A DNA stretch of 64,000 nucleotides from Prochilodus magdalenae (GCA_024036415.1 JAMWET010003523.1:7501-71500); one strand, 5' to 3'; positions 23,203 through 36,009 are shown, numbered from the stretch's first letter. Numbers and translations: made by a program. The notes: a model not told the origin generated them from the letters alone.

Positions 23203-26200
23203 CTGAAGAAAAAGAGAAGAGGACAAGTGAAAGATGAAACAGATACAGAAAACACACTTCTCTTATTCATTTTAATGATGAATTATTGCTTAGTTGCTGA
23301 ATATTTTATTTTGGAAAAAAACTTAAAATATGTCTGGTTCAAAAGTTGAAATCTTTAATATTATAAAACTCATAAAAAACTTTTTTGTGTTGTCTTTTTA
23401 CGTTTTGTCATAAATGTATATAATAAAATATCAATATTTGGCATCCGTGTATTAATGTAATACTGCCACACACAATACTGATACTATCTTGTATTGATTT
23501 CCACCCATCACCCATAATTATTTTGACTCAAAGTTCCCAGATAAAGCCTAATTCTTGAAAAAGCAACCACAGAGCACAGTGAAAAAAACCTGCACTCAGT
23601 TTAACATACCTATATCTTTAACATACTGTATTTATAGCCTACTGTGTCCATATTAACAATATTGTCTTTCAGCTTACCTGCCTACAATAATTACTTCTCT
23701 ATTCTACTAATGTGGAAATTTAGATCAGAATCACATTAAAGTCAAAACAATTTAATACATTACCTTTCTAAAATGTCTGTGATTGGTCAGACTGCTCACA
23801 CAAGCATAAGTTATTTATTGGAGGTCCTATCTGCATATTACTGCTTTTAGTAATTTTACTATTGCGGAGGTCAATACTGAAGTAACTATATACTGTCCAC
23901 ATCAAAAGACATAAAGAACAAAATATACGTTATATCAGGACCTAATAACAAGCCAGAAATTTGCACCACATGAGACAAAATTATACACATTAAACTAATG
24001 AATCTGTATAGACACAATTCAACACAACACTTGTAAGCAGTAATGAACAACAAGTTACAACAATTAGTTATAGCTTGTTAGCTTTTTCCATATTATGAGC
24101 TTCTTCTTTCAACAAAAAATGCTGTTAAAAACTGCTGCACATCAGTTTGTAAATGGCTGTATGATTATGTAAATCTATTCCGTAACACCAGGACAAAATA
24201 ACACTGAAAAGTGCCAGACACTAAACTTTCCACCCACTGCTGGCAGCTGTAGGTAAAGGGACTGTTAATCTAAGATGAAGTCTCAGGGGCTTCATGCTTA
24301 CTCGCAGGAACATTTGCTTTTGTGCATTGCAGAGACAGCACAGTGTACCCAGTTATATCTGAATTAATCAAAGCGTGAATCAAAAATCAACAGTATTTCA
24401 TCTTCTGTGTGCACAATTTCTATTGTTGCTAATAAAACCAAGTCATATTCTGCTCTAATCAGAGAGAGAGACACACAGAGTATCATATCCATTATGTCAC
24501 ACAGAGGTGAACACCGAAAGCAGTGTGAAACCTGACACCGAAAGCAATGTGCAAGGTAACTAAGCCTGCATATGGAGAAGCAACGAAAAACTATTTCTAC
24601 AGCATAACCTAAAAGGGATGCTTAAAGTCAGGCAATGAATTCATCACTTCAACAATGACTCCATGGTAATCGGTTAACACAGGTTATGTGTGCAGTAGCC
24701 TGTGTTAGCAGATGATAGGAGGACAATAAGTGGTGCAAAATATAATACACATTTACTGTACAATTAACATTTACTGCTTTTTAATTAATTTAATATATTA
24801 GGTGTAAAAAAATATATATTGTGGGGCACAAATTATGAGATACTTTATATTTTTATGACCTATTGCAGATGTTAAGATACAGTTAAACTAAAAAAAGATA
24901 TTGTGCAGAACACTGCCATATTTAAATTTGTTACCTGCAGAAGATCTTTTAACTTATCTTATTTAGTGAATCAAGAAAGCATTTCAAACTTTTGGTGGAT
25001 CTATTTTCCTTCTTATTTTAATCAAAGATTTATTCTTAACACAAACATTTTTTAATATTGAAGCCCCCTAAAGCTAACAATTAATAATTGAAACTAAAAT
25101 AACTAAATGTTTTTATTACCTAAATACATTTTTGAACCAAAATATTTAAATAAATGACAGAAATAAAACAGTAATTACAATCAGTGGAATACATGACACC
25201 AAGAACATAAGCCATGTACGTACAATTCCTTTTTTAGTATTATTTAAATGTATCATTTGAAATGTAATTTATTTACTATGTTATTACATTATGTTATCCC
25301 ACTGTTATCCCTTTCGCCATAATCTCTTCCTTGAGCACCTCTTTAGAAACTTCCCTCCACACTCTTTCTTCCCCTACAGTAACCTACACTCATTTTTTTT
25401 AGTTTGAATCTAACTAACTGTAATGGATTATGGGATAGTAACGTTTACTAATGAAGGGTGAATACTAAATAGGTATACTCAAGGCTCCCCACGAGTGACA
25501 AGAGAGGAGTGAGTAAGAGCTTATCGCTTTTTACTGCAGAACAACAGCAATAAAATAAATAACATGCAGAACCCAAGCAGGAGCTCAGTGTTCCAAAGTA
25601 CAATACACACACCATCAAATATCGGTTTGAAACATCAGTAAAGTCTACCCATCTGTCTGATGCCGATATATATTTTTTAGCAATTAGCTGGCGAAACCGA
25701 TATGATTCTGAGATAACTGGGCACTTAACCCCCCAAACTACAGATTTACTCTTTATTATTTAAGCCTAAAGCTAGTGTCAGAGGCAGACAGAGAGACTGG
25801 ACTGTGGATATCATTATTTTTCAGTACTACTCTGTAAGGGATGTGTGAGTGAAAAACAGATGTTCAAACGGTTAATAGCTGTCTATTTTACTTACTAACT
25901 GAATAGGGAAATTAAAAGGTTATAAAAAGAAGAGAAAGTTAGTTTCAGATAGAGGAAACTCCTGTCCAGCGGTGCATACCAGAAACAAAAGCCCAAGGCC
26001 ACGGTGCAATCCCCCACTCCAGCTTCCCTCACTCCCTCTTCTGTAAGGCGGAAAAAGGATAAGGGAGAGGCAGAGAGGGAAACCATTCCCTGAAGAGGAG
26101 GAGTGGGAATCGGGCCTACAGTACTTCCAGCCCTGAGAAAGGTGTGTCATTTAAAAACTAAATAACCAGAGAGGATCCTGGTTCCACTGAAACAATCCCC

Positions 26201-28220
26201 AGTATAGCTAAAACAGACTGTCTGAAACGAGTGCCTGAAATCAGTGTAAAACTCAGAGCAGTGAGCTGCAGCTGACAGAGGTGCAAGCACTAACAATATT
26301 AATAAGTGTATTAAAATGCAACAGTGCATTGATTTAAAGCTGACGATTAAATTGCATCTATTTCAGCATGTGAGTTTTGGTTAGAATAATATTCAGTATT
26401 CAAGTCTGTGCTTGTTTGTGGCCTGATCACATTAAACTAACGCAACCAATCAAGCTTTGTGGAGCCCTCCATCATTTCCTACAGAACAGATAATAGCACA
26501 GAATCCTCAAGAGGTCAGAAACAGGAGACTCACACCTCAAAAGATGAATAATAAATTTTACAGTGCAAATTAGAGAGCACTCATTCCACTTAGCGTTCAC
26601 ATCTCCCTCTTTGATCAGTATTATAGAAGGGCAGTGTAGTTCAATCAGAACTGTCTACTGATTGTAAGTAAAAGTTGGTAAATCATTGTTAAGGCAAAAT
26701 GTGCTGAGGTGCTTTCCAAAACCAAAAATGATCTCAGCTTAGTCATTTTCAACTCACACAGTGATAGCAAGTATTGTCCCTGCAGTCTGTCAGCATCTGG
26801 CACAATTAGCACATGACAGTGGCAATACAGTGAATAAAACTACTGCCACCCAACATGTAAAATAAATAAACATAGGCATAACAGTAGCTGAAGCACATAC
26901 GCACATACAAGAAATCAACCCCCTATTAACCTGTAATGGCTAACTGTATTAGTCACATAGACTGGAGAATTTAAAAGACCTTTAAACAATATAGCTTCTC
27001 CCGAATTAGCTAGGAACCATCATTTGTTAAAAGACGCACCACAAAAACAGACGGGCCCAAAGCAATCGACCTTCGGGCTATTTTTGTCAGACGGGACTCC
27101 CCCACGAACCATGTAACTAGTGTTCCAAGGCAAAGGGAATTTGTATAATGTCCAAAGAACAGTAATAAATCAAGATGTTTTAAAGCAATGCAGACACTAT
27201 GAGCTAAAACCTCTAATTAAGCCATCTCAGCGTCCTTCCAGACTGCTCTGCAGAAGGCTGTGCATAAACATAAAGTATGTTTGGTCCAAATGTGCATAGT
27301 TTCTTCCATTTTTCATACAGACGATCTGCCTGTGTCACAATTCTCAATGTGCCATGCAGCCACCAGCTAGACCTCAGCAATGAATCTGCCTGTCAGATAA
27401 CATCGAGCATGTAGCCTGTGACTTTTCCTTTAGGGTGCTCCACTATGTGTAAGAGCAACTACTGCCAGGCAGAAGTTTAAGTCTATATATATTCATATAT
27501 ATAATCAGTCATTTTAACATCATCTCGGATGCAGGAACGGTGTTAGACTATAGGATCCTCAAGTGAAATCACAGTCAGTCAGCCTGCGGTGAGGTCACTC
27601 CAGGTAAAGCTGTTTAGGGAAGCTGACACTACATCTGTGCACAGTGTCTTTCTGCAACCTGACTGAGAGAGGCTGACAGCGAGACTGGACTGTGGATAGA
27701 TAAAACATTTTATATGACGATAATTACCTAATCTGTTAGAACAGTTTATGACATCACATAAAAAACTACAAGACAGTAAATGTACATACATGTAGCGTTC
27801 TGACTGAAGAGTTTAATAGCAATAATGCCTTGCTAGTTACACGTCTCTGTTTTTGTTCAGTCATTTCTGGAATCCTGTTTTTATGATTCTTAAATGGTAT
27901 AATATTAATAATCATTAGGTCTTTCGTGTCCCCTGGGATTTTAGGCAGACCCTTCAGCTTAAGATGACATACTCACACACACAGTGAGTCCTTTGCAATC
28001 TAAAATTGCTTACAGAGATCGAAGTGTCCCGATAACAGTATCAGGCGTGTTTAGTATCGGGATACATTACTGAATATCAACACACGTCTACTGGACTCTG
28101 GCGTCTTATGAAGTATTATAATGTTTATAAATCTGTCAACAAACAGGCGTTATGTATATACTCAACTCCAGCGTTAAATACAGATAAAGTCCTAGTGGAT
28201 TAAAATAAAACACCGCCTAC
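23203..28220 (-). other. esr2 first intron (5 kb)
   Basis: AT-rich sequence between the proposed noncoding exon and the leader exon. I see no coding exon. An 18-bp sequence (GAGACTGGACTGTGGATA) occurs at both 25793 and 27681. The 5' boundary depends on the inferred first exon. Confidence 0.6.
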
Positions 28221-28450
28221 CTGCAGGGTCGCTTTCAGTGACATTACCAGGTAGGTCTTCTTCACAGCTCCGCAGAACAGACTTTGTACCCCAAACTGAC
28301 TTCACTGATTGTCTCCCGTCGTGTTCATGAAGCTGCTCTGCGTGTTAGCAGCCTTCGCTAAGCGGAGCGACCGTCTGACAGAAAACACACAGCGCGAGGG
28401 AAGCCAGCCAGCTGCAAAGTCTGTTTCCGAGTGTCCGTTTGTTTTACTAA
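28221..28450 (-). other. esr2a: Probable noncoding first exon of esr2
   Basis: On the - strand a good donor, CCCTGCAG followed by GTAGGCGG, lies at 28221/28220. Upstream sequence is relatively CpG-rich, unlike the AT-rich intron below it. It holds one short uORF near 28327. The 5' end is unknown, so the upper coordinate is a guess. Other leader exons could exist. Confidence 0.5.
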
Positions 28451-28475
28451 AGGGTTAGCTCAGCACTGTACACTG

Positions 28476-28590
28476 ACTCACTGACTCACTCACTCACTGA
28501 CTGACTGGCTGGCTGGCTGGCTGGCTCAATAACTGAGACACACACACACATATACACACACGCACACACTCTCTCTCTCTTACTGCTCAC
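28476..28590. repeat. Composite simple repeat next to the esr2 first exon
   Basis: Successive runs of ACTG/ACTC, GGCT, CA and CT units. It may lie inside the transcribed leader. Confidence 0.85.
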
Positions 28591-28599
28591 ATTAGCGCT

Positions 28600-28675
28600 C
28601 CTACTTATCTTCCAGCGCGCTACGTCATGAACCCCGCCCACCAGATTCACCTCCGACCTTTCCCGCCAAAACCAC
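28600..28675 (-). promoter_or_regulatory. esr2a: Candidate esr2 promoter core: E2F, GC box, CRE-like sites
   Basis: Clustered within 50 bp are TTTCCCGCCAAA (28659-28670, an E2F-type site), CCCCGCCC (28632-28639, an Sp1 GC box) and TACGTCAT (28621-28628, a CRE/ATF-like half site). Several CpGs flank them (GCGCGCTACG). I see no convincing TATA box. Position just upstream of the proposed first exon supports a housekeeping-like promoter. Confidence 0.45.
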
Positions 28676-29329
28676 CACAAGCAGGTGATGGAAAGAGAAA
28701 GGGAGAAAGGGAGAAAGAGATGAGAGATGTCATAGAATATTAAGAGGACGGACTGAAACAGAAGACACTGCAATTGTATTTTAAATGTATTAGTCATTGT
28801 GAGCAGTTAGTAGTAGAGAAAGAAGAAACAGCCACTACTAAACTAATATTATTACGAAGCTCATCCTAAACTCTTATATACAATTAGCACTAACAGAAAC
28901 AGTAGCATTAATGCTATCACTAGTGCTAATACACTTACTCGGTTTAAATGTGCACATTATTTGCACATTTATAATTCATAACTACTAAAAAAATCTTTCT
29001 CAGGCAGGTCATTAGTTCTAATATGAGGTATTTAGAGACATTCAACACTTCAGACACATATCAGCCACACACATATTAATACCAAACAGCTATACTGAAC
29101 ACTGACACTAAGACTAAACATCACCAATAACTGCTAACACAATTACTAAGCTGCTATATTGATCTCTAACAATAAAACATGGTAAACAGCAAAACGGACC
29201 ACTAATATTAACACTTAACAGCAACACTGAACACTAATAGTGGTAGAAAACACTAATACTGAACACTAATTATAAACACAAATACTGATTTCTAATACTT
29301 ATACAAAACACTGACATTTTAAACAGTAA
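28676..29329. other. Upstream flank, degenerate ACTAA/ACTGA-rich sequence
   Basis: The sequence is repetitive in character (many CACTAATACTGAACACT-like words) and merges into the 32-bp array at its right. It may be the decayed edge of that array. Confidence 0.5.
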
Positions 29330-30842
29330 TACTGATCACTGACTGTAACACTTAACAGCAATACTGACCATTTACTGTAACACTAAACAGCGATACAGAC
29401 CTCTGACTGTAACACTAAACAGCGATACCGACCTCTGACTGTAACATTTAACAGCAATACTGACCCCCGACTGTAACACTAAACAGCAATACTGACCCCC
29501 GACTGTAACACTAAACAGCAATATCAACCCCTGGCTGTAAAACTAAACAGCAATACCGACCCCTGACTGTAAAACTAAACAGCAATACTGACCCCTGTCT
29601 GTAACACTAAACAGCCATACTGACCCCTGACTGTAACACTAAACAGCAATACCGACCCCTGACTGTAACACTAAACATCAATACTGACCCCTGACTGTAA
29701 CACTAAACAGCAATACTGACCCCTGACTGTAACACTAAACAGCCATACTGACCCCTGTCTGTAACACTAAACAGCAATACTGACCCCTGTCTGTAACACT
29801 AAACAGCCATACTGACCACTGTCTGTAACACTAAAACAAACACTGTAAACAATACTGCAATACTGACCCCTGACTGTAACACTAAACAGCCATACTGACC
29901 CCTGTCTGTAACACTAAACAGCCATACTGACCCCTGACTGTAACACTAAACAGCCATACTGACCCCTGACTGTAACACTAAACAGCAATACTGACCCCTG
30001 ACTGTAACACTAAACAGCAATACTGACCCCTGACTGTAACACTAAACAGCAATACTGACCCCTGACTGTAACACTAAACAGCAATACTGACCCCTGACTG
30101 TAACACTAAACAGCAATACTGACCCCTGACTGTAACACTAAACAGCCATACTGACCCCTGTCTGTAACACTAAACAGCGATACTGACCCCTGACTGTAAC
30201 ACTAAACCCAGCTGTTAACACTAAACAGCGATACTGACTCCTGACTGTAACACTAAACAGCCATACTGACCCCTGACTGTAACACTAAACAGCCATACTG
30301 ACCCCTGACTGTAACACTAAACAGCCACACTGACCCCTGTCTGTAACACTAAACAGCAATACTGACCCCTGACTGTAACACTAAACAGCGATACTGACCC
30401 CTGACTGTAACACTAAACAGCCATACTGACCCCTGACTGTAACACTAAACAGCCATACTGACCCCTGACTGTAACACTAAACAGCAATACTGACCCCTGA
30501 CTGTAACACTAAACAGCCGTACTGACCCCTGACTGTAACACTAAACAGCCATACTGACCCCTGACTGTAACACTAAACATCAATACAGACCCCTGACTAA
30601 CACTAAACATCAATACTGACCCCTGACTGTAACACTAAACAGCCATACTGACCCCTGTCTGTAACACTAAACAGCCATACTGACCCCTGACTGTAACACT
30701 AAACAGCCATACTGACCCCTGACTGTAACACTAAACAGCAATACTGACCCTCACTGTAACACTACACAGCAATACTGACCCCTGACTGTAATACTAAACA
30801 GCCATACTGACCCCTGACTGTAACACTAAACAGCCGTACTGC
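29330..30842. repeat. 32-bp minisatellite array (about 47 units)
   Basis: The unit is TGACCCCTGACTGTAACACT plus AAACAGCAATAC. Units vary mainly at GCAATAC/GCCATAC/GCGATAC and TGACTG/TGTCTG. The units are head to tail with no spacers, and the left edge is more diverged than the centre. A few shortened or expanded units (near 29831, 30210 and 30595) mark slippage or unequal exchange. Confidence 0.97.
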
Positions 30843-32446
30843 CCTTGAATTCGTTTATCACTGTGTATGAGGCCAAAATCATCACGGAATATGGGAACAT
30901 GTGGGAGTAGAATTTGCAGCAGGCTGAGCACATAGTTTTGGTAAAATATGGCAAAATTTGCCTCACAGTACTTTATATAATCCTGTTATAAAGACTTCCC
31001 CACAAGCTCAGTGCCACCTTCCACTCACACTATTCAGCTTGTAACCACTATTATAGCTGTCAGTTAATAATCTCAAAACTAACATCCTTGTCATGCACCT
31101 GTTATTTGTTAGTCCTGGTGGTGTAAGAAACTGTAAAGATTCTGTAGATGAAAGGCAGAGATAACCTTCACGTAGAATGCACCTCTTTATTAATTAGGGT
31201 ACGCTAGGCCCTCAGACGAAGACTGAATGATTCCAGTTTTCAGGTTTATAGAAACTGGTGTTTTATTGAATATCCTTTCACTGCTTCTAAACAAGTTCTA
31301 AAGATGAATAATCTTTAATGTGAACCTGAAACAATGTCTGGTGCTTAGTGGAATAGCATATTCAAACTTTTCAAAAACTTCATTCACAGATAAATGTACC
31401 AAGTTCAACTCATAACGCTAGGAAAATTAAATTGAATTGTCCAGATTCATGCAAGTCTGTCTTGTCCTTTGTGCTCTAAGCTCTCAGACCTGTTGTGGTG
31501 CCAAAACGAAAATTGCTTTGTTATTTTGAAGCCAAGAACAAAGACAAAAAGTCACACTCAAGAGTGCAAATGAAGGATAAACAGCTGAATTAACCAAAGG
31601 ACTGAGGTACAATGGTGTTGGCTTCTCTGAAGCACATTGGGGTTGATTTTAGGAGGTGAATGACTGCAAATTGTGCCCCTCTCGCAGGCTAAAGATGTGC
31701 TGTAATGACACAGTAAATGTGGCTGGGCAGAGTGTGCGCTGCAGGAGCGCTGAGCTCAACCCAGCTGCTGAGATGAGCTGCTGGCTGTCTCTCAGCCTTT
31801 TCCTCCACTTCTGCATTGAAGACGTCCAATAAGTAGGCCCCTGCCCGCTGGGATGATTGTTCTCGTTACCTGTATATCTCCTAGGGACCGGGCTTTCAGA
31901 GCTCAGCAAATACACCACTGGTGATTACCACCAACTTCCCGAACTACAGATGCTGTGCTCCTGGATCTTATATATCAGATAATGTGTAATCACTGCAGAG
32001 ACTTGTGGAGACTCCAGGCTGTGAGGAGAACTGAGATCTATCTGGCACAGTGGAGATTACAGCCAGTACTGGACATCAAAGGTCTGAGTCACCGAATGGC
32101 TGTGGGGCTAAAAAGAACTAAGTGCTAATTTGAAAATGCTCACATTTCACTGTTGCAGTCTGCTTGGTGTAGGGTATGTAGAGCAGTAGCTGTTCTGCAA
32201 CAATGTAAGCTTTGACTGTCCGTGATTTTTTCCCATGTAGAAAATGCTTGGCCTTCTTATGGCCCTGTCATCGCTGCTAGTTATGGAGTCTGCTGAAGAG
32301 CTCTTGCAGAAAAGAGAAAGCAAACCACTGAGTCTTGTTCAACTTCAAGTGGCAAAAAAGCATTCATCAGTAATAGAAGTCGGCTCAGCTCTTTCAGGAA
32401 ATAAGCCTCTGGTCCACATAAGAAAACACAAGTGAACAACTCTCCC
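30843..32446. other. Upstream intergenic DNA, nothing recognised
   Basis: Unique-looking AT-rich sequence. A 63-codon frame at 32244 begins with a hydrophobic run, but it lacks any family resemblance or splice context. Confidence 0.55.
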
Positions 32447-32933
32447 ATAGCCCTTTTCTACCAACATGGAACAGGTTCTGTTCTGAACTGGCACCTAATC
32501 TGGAAGCGTTCTGCACATGTCCACCGAACAGAACTAGGGCTCCAGAAAGTGAAAAGTTAAATCCCTTTTGGAAGTATTTTAGGTTCTGCAGCATGAACCA
32601 TGACATCTGTGAGCATATCACTTAATGAGGAAAGAGGGGCCAAGAATGGTGACCAGTAGGAGTTGATCCATGCTTGCTTTTTAGATAAAAACAAACATCT
32701 GAAGTACCAGAACAAACACTCACAGGTAACCTATATGCTCCGCCACCTTGTTACTACAGTTTACCACCGTTGTGCAGTGCCCCTTTGTTAAGGTGGACCC
32801 TTTGACTGTCCTTGGCTTAAAAAAAATGGTTCCCTGCAAGCTGGTTCCCTGAGTAGCACCAAGGTTCTAAGCAGACTAAACAGAACCAGTTCAAGATCCA
32901 GGGTTATTTCTGTTTGAAAAGTGTAGTAGACAC
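32447..32933. mobile_element. Probable hAT-like nonautonomous element
   Basis: The left side reads AGCCCTTTTCTACCAACATG and then GAACAGGTTCTGTTCTGAAC. The right side has TAAACAGAACCAGTTCAAGA and GTTTGAAAAGTGTAGTAG. Both resemble the ends of a teleost hAT-type repeat I recall. The ends are approximate and not clearly inverted in this copy. Confidence 0.5.
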
Positions 32934-33019
32934 TTATAAAGTTTTCTGCTTCTTTATGTAGAACACTACATGTCACCTTACTGACCCTGATAATGATCCT
33001 ATAGGCTTATGAAAGCAGA

Positions 33020-33560
33020 TTATAGATGGTACATCTCACAGTTTTTGGAAAGACTCTTTCTATTCTTGTTATTCCATATAGCTTCCATGTGCATTTCTAT
33101 AAGTAGATGTGAATTTGCGAAATAGTGGTTGGTGTTAGCACATAATACCACTACCCGCCAGGGAGCCACCATCACATATGGGAGACTGGGATTTGAATCC
33201 CGGTCTGGGTGACTACACTGTGCTACACCAATAAGAGTCCTTGGGCAAAATTCCCAACACTGCATTGGCCTACCTATAATATAATTACCCTTGTACGTCA
33301 CTCTGAGTAAGAGTGTCAGGTAAATGTATATGAGTTTTAAGGTTTGTTTTGGATCATTGTCGTTTTGCAGAGGCCAAAATTTGCTGATATTTAGAAAAAC
33401 TACATCTACCCTTGCCATATTTTCTGTATCTACGGCTGCCACACAGCCCCAAAGCATGATGGATCTACCTTCAAGTTTGACTATTGGCAATGTGTTCTCC
33501 TTCTTTCTCTTAAACTTTTGGTGACTATGGTAGAAGAGTAGGTTTATGTAAATGTGATGT
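33020..33560 (-). pseudogene. Decayed Tc1-like transposase interrupted by a SINE
   Basis: The - strand frame contains KENTLPIVKLEGRSIMLWGC (about 33440-33500) and, downstream, LQNDNDPKQT (about 33345-33372). These match the central block and the second catalytic Asp block of fish Tc1 transposases. The middle is shortened, the first Asp block is not recognisable, and the 3' side is cut by the + strand SINE at 33123-33329. The apparent 210-codon open frame is therefore a chimera of transposon and SINE. Confidence 0.7.
33123..33329 (+). mobile_element. tRNA-derived SINE, copy 2
   Basis: The A-box-like start is TGGTTGGTGTTAGC, and the B-box-like sequence is GATTTGAATCC (33190-33200). It continues CCGGTCTGGGTGACTACACT, then GAGTCCTTGGGCAAAATTCC. 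The tail ACGTCACTCTGAGTAAGAGT then GTCAGGTAAATG resembles the shared 3' tail of several teleost SINEs. Copy 1 at 16436-16602 lacks this tail. Confidence 0.78.
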
Positions 33561-34119
33561 GAAACTTGAAATGTCCTGCCTTGTCTTGCCCCTGGTTGCG
33601 TCTGTTTTCTGTTTCTTGTCTCTTCCATGTGCCTTTTGTTGTCCTGTTCCATGTGCTTCTGTTTGTTTTGGTCATTGCTCCTCTACCCCACGTGACATCT
33701 ATTTTATTTCCCAAAACAAAATTATTGTAACCTGAAAGTGATAAATATCTGAATTTGGAGCATTTAGTTTAAGCTTCAATTTTGAATGCTATTTTTGTAG
33801 TTTATGTATTAAAAGAGCTTGCCCTTGGCACCACGTTCTGTTTTTGTACATACGCATACTGAAACATGAAATCCAACAGAAGGATATACGTGCTCAGAGA
33901 AATCTGATTACCGAGCTAAAATCCTGCACTGTTTATCAAATTAAATAATCAGGTTTCTGGGCCTATATCCAGTATAAGATCGCAGAGATCATTTTAATAA
34001 TCAGATAACTGCATAAATAAAATTATTTATACATTTTTATACATATTTATACATACATACATTGACTTTTGTTTAAGAGGGAAATAGTGAGCTGGAAGTG
34101 CTCTGATATCTTTCTATAG

Positions 34120-34520
34120 CCCTCAGTTCTAAGTCTCAATTAGCTTTATTTTCAGAACCTCAGCCAGGTGAATAGAGTGGCTCATTTTACAGCTGGAATA
34201 GGTTCTGGATATAAGCTGCATTGATGTTCGGCCACTCTTCTGCACAGTTGGGCCAGATTTGGTGGATGCATTCCCTGCCACGATTCTGAGTAGACTTTCC
34301 TGTAGACTGGGATTTTTGCCACTGCTGGTAGACCCATATGGCCACAAGCTTCCATATACCTGTAAATTCATATTCTTCCTTCAAACTATGACCTTTGGCA
34401 CACCCAAATGCAGTCACTCCTTTTAGCCAATTATTAACATCTGCTTTGTGACCCATTTTCCACACACGGGACAAGTCATTCACTGCACTGTACCACCTCT
34501 TCTCGATCACTGAATCTTGT
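34120..34520 (-). other. Unidentified pair of overlapping open frames
   Basis: Two - strand frames of 107 and 80 codons overlap here. The longer contains several Trp residues (EKRWYSAVNDLSRVWKMGHK), unusual for random sequence. I recognise no family. It could be an eroded transposable-element coding region. Confidence 0.25.
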
Positions 34521-34529
34521 TGTACATCC

Positions 34530-36009
34530 TACAGGTATTTATAGCCCCATCATCCCTGTGCGCTGCCATCTGCACGCGCCTGAAGTTACTACCACCTTAA
34601 ACACACAAGGGTGAGGAATTTCAGTAAATAGTTTTGTCTGGTGATCTTATTTCACCCTGAAGAGCGAGGTTTCCAAAGGTTTTGAAGGACATTACATATG
34701 ACTAATTAATTATAAGGTTTGCCAATTACATAGTACCATCCATTCCAGATACTGTACAATATTAATACTAATATTAAAACATTGAGTGCCAGCAAGGATT
34801 TAACTTTTATTTATTGTTTAGTGTTTTTAGATATGCATTTTTTAATACATCTTTTAGTGGAGGTTCCCTTCTCAAGTAAACATAGTGTTGCTTTAGTATT
34901 TGTTCAAATAAATAAATCAAGTAAAGGGAAAAATTAACCAAACAAAAACAGTCTAGTGCTGAGTATCTTAGAGAACATCATGGTACAACCAATAAAAGAG
35001 CTGATTGAAGTTGGCTAGGTACTATTCTTCACTTTCTGATGTGCTATTGGTCTAAAATAAACGATAAACCTCAAAAAGGAGTATATAAAGCAGTATGGAT
35101 CCTGTCACAACATAAAGTAATGAAACACAGGAAAGTAATCAGCATCTAAATATGAATGCATAGAAGATTCTTACCTAAGTGTTATTATTCAAGTGAATGT
35201 CAGAAACAAACCAGTAAATGTAGCCCAGTGAGTACAAGAGAAAGTCCCAGCGGACAAAAACCGCCAAGTGGTTCCCTACATAGAAGTGCAACGCACGTGC
35301 CAAATCAACCTCCTAACAACAACAACTTCCCTCTCTCACTTCTACAAAGCTGCCTGCTGGTCTGCCGGGTACACTTGGATGATAATATAAATTCAAGCAA
35401 TTTCCTTAGCAGACTTACTGCAGTAATATTACCAATATTATTCAGATTTAGCTATGAGCTACCACATGTGTGCATTACTGGACTTCACGCTATAGCTTGC
35501 ATGTTCTGTATTATAAACAAACTGATCTTACTTCTAATAGTACTTAATCATTTATTCTGCATAGACAGCACATAATAACACTTACTGCCAGGCTCCTGTG
35601 GCTCGTTCTTCATCTCTGGTCAGGGTGTGATGCTGGTGCCACACTGTTATGAATGAGAGCTCCTAAATGATTATCGGGACAGTTTCTTTACCGAAGTGCA
35701 CCTCAGTTACAAAAATAGGCTAGAGTCTAAAGATGCCCTTAAGCAAAGAACAAGGGCGAGACTTGAATATAAAAGCAATACTTAAACTACTTACCAAGCA
35801 GAGCAGAGGGACTGGAAGATCAGCTGACAGGCTGTAGAGAAGTCAAGAAGAATCAGGATCAAGGATAGCTTGGATGATTTTGGATAAGGATTGGCTCTCT
35901 GGAGCTGGTTCTGGGAGAGAATTAGAAATGACTGACTGTAAAAAGCACATTCAGGAATATTTGAGAGAAAATCCTGATTCTTCAGATGGCATCACTCCAC
36001 AAAAAATAC
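34530..36009. other. Intergenic DNA, nothing recognised
   Basis: AT-rich. An open frame of 139 codons at 35156-35575 has low-complexity composition and no recognisable domain. Confidence 0.5.

Noticed and set aside
27570..27615. Possible estrogen response element near AGGTCACTCC in esr2 intron 1
   Set aside because: Only one half-site is good. The spacing and the second half do not fit a GGTCA-N3-TGACC palindrome.
29330..30842. CRISPR-like array of 32-bp repeats
   Set aside because: The units are directly adjacent with no spacers and the DNA is vertebrate, so this is a minisatellite.
33180..33205. Possible tRNA gene from the B-box-like sequence
   Set aside because: The arms needed for a cloverleaf are absent and the sequence recurs in a SINE elsewhere in the window.
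35156..35575. + strand open frame of 139 codons
   Set aside because: No recognisable domain, no splice or promoter context, and composition similar to surrounding noncoding DNA.
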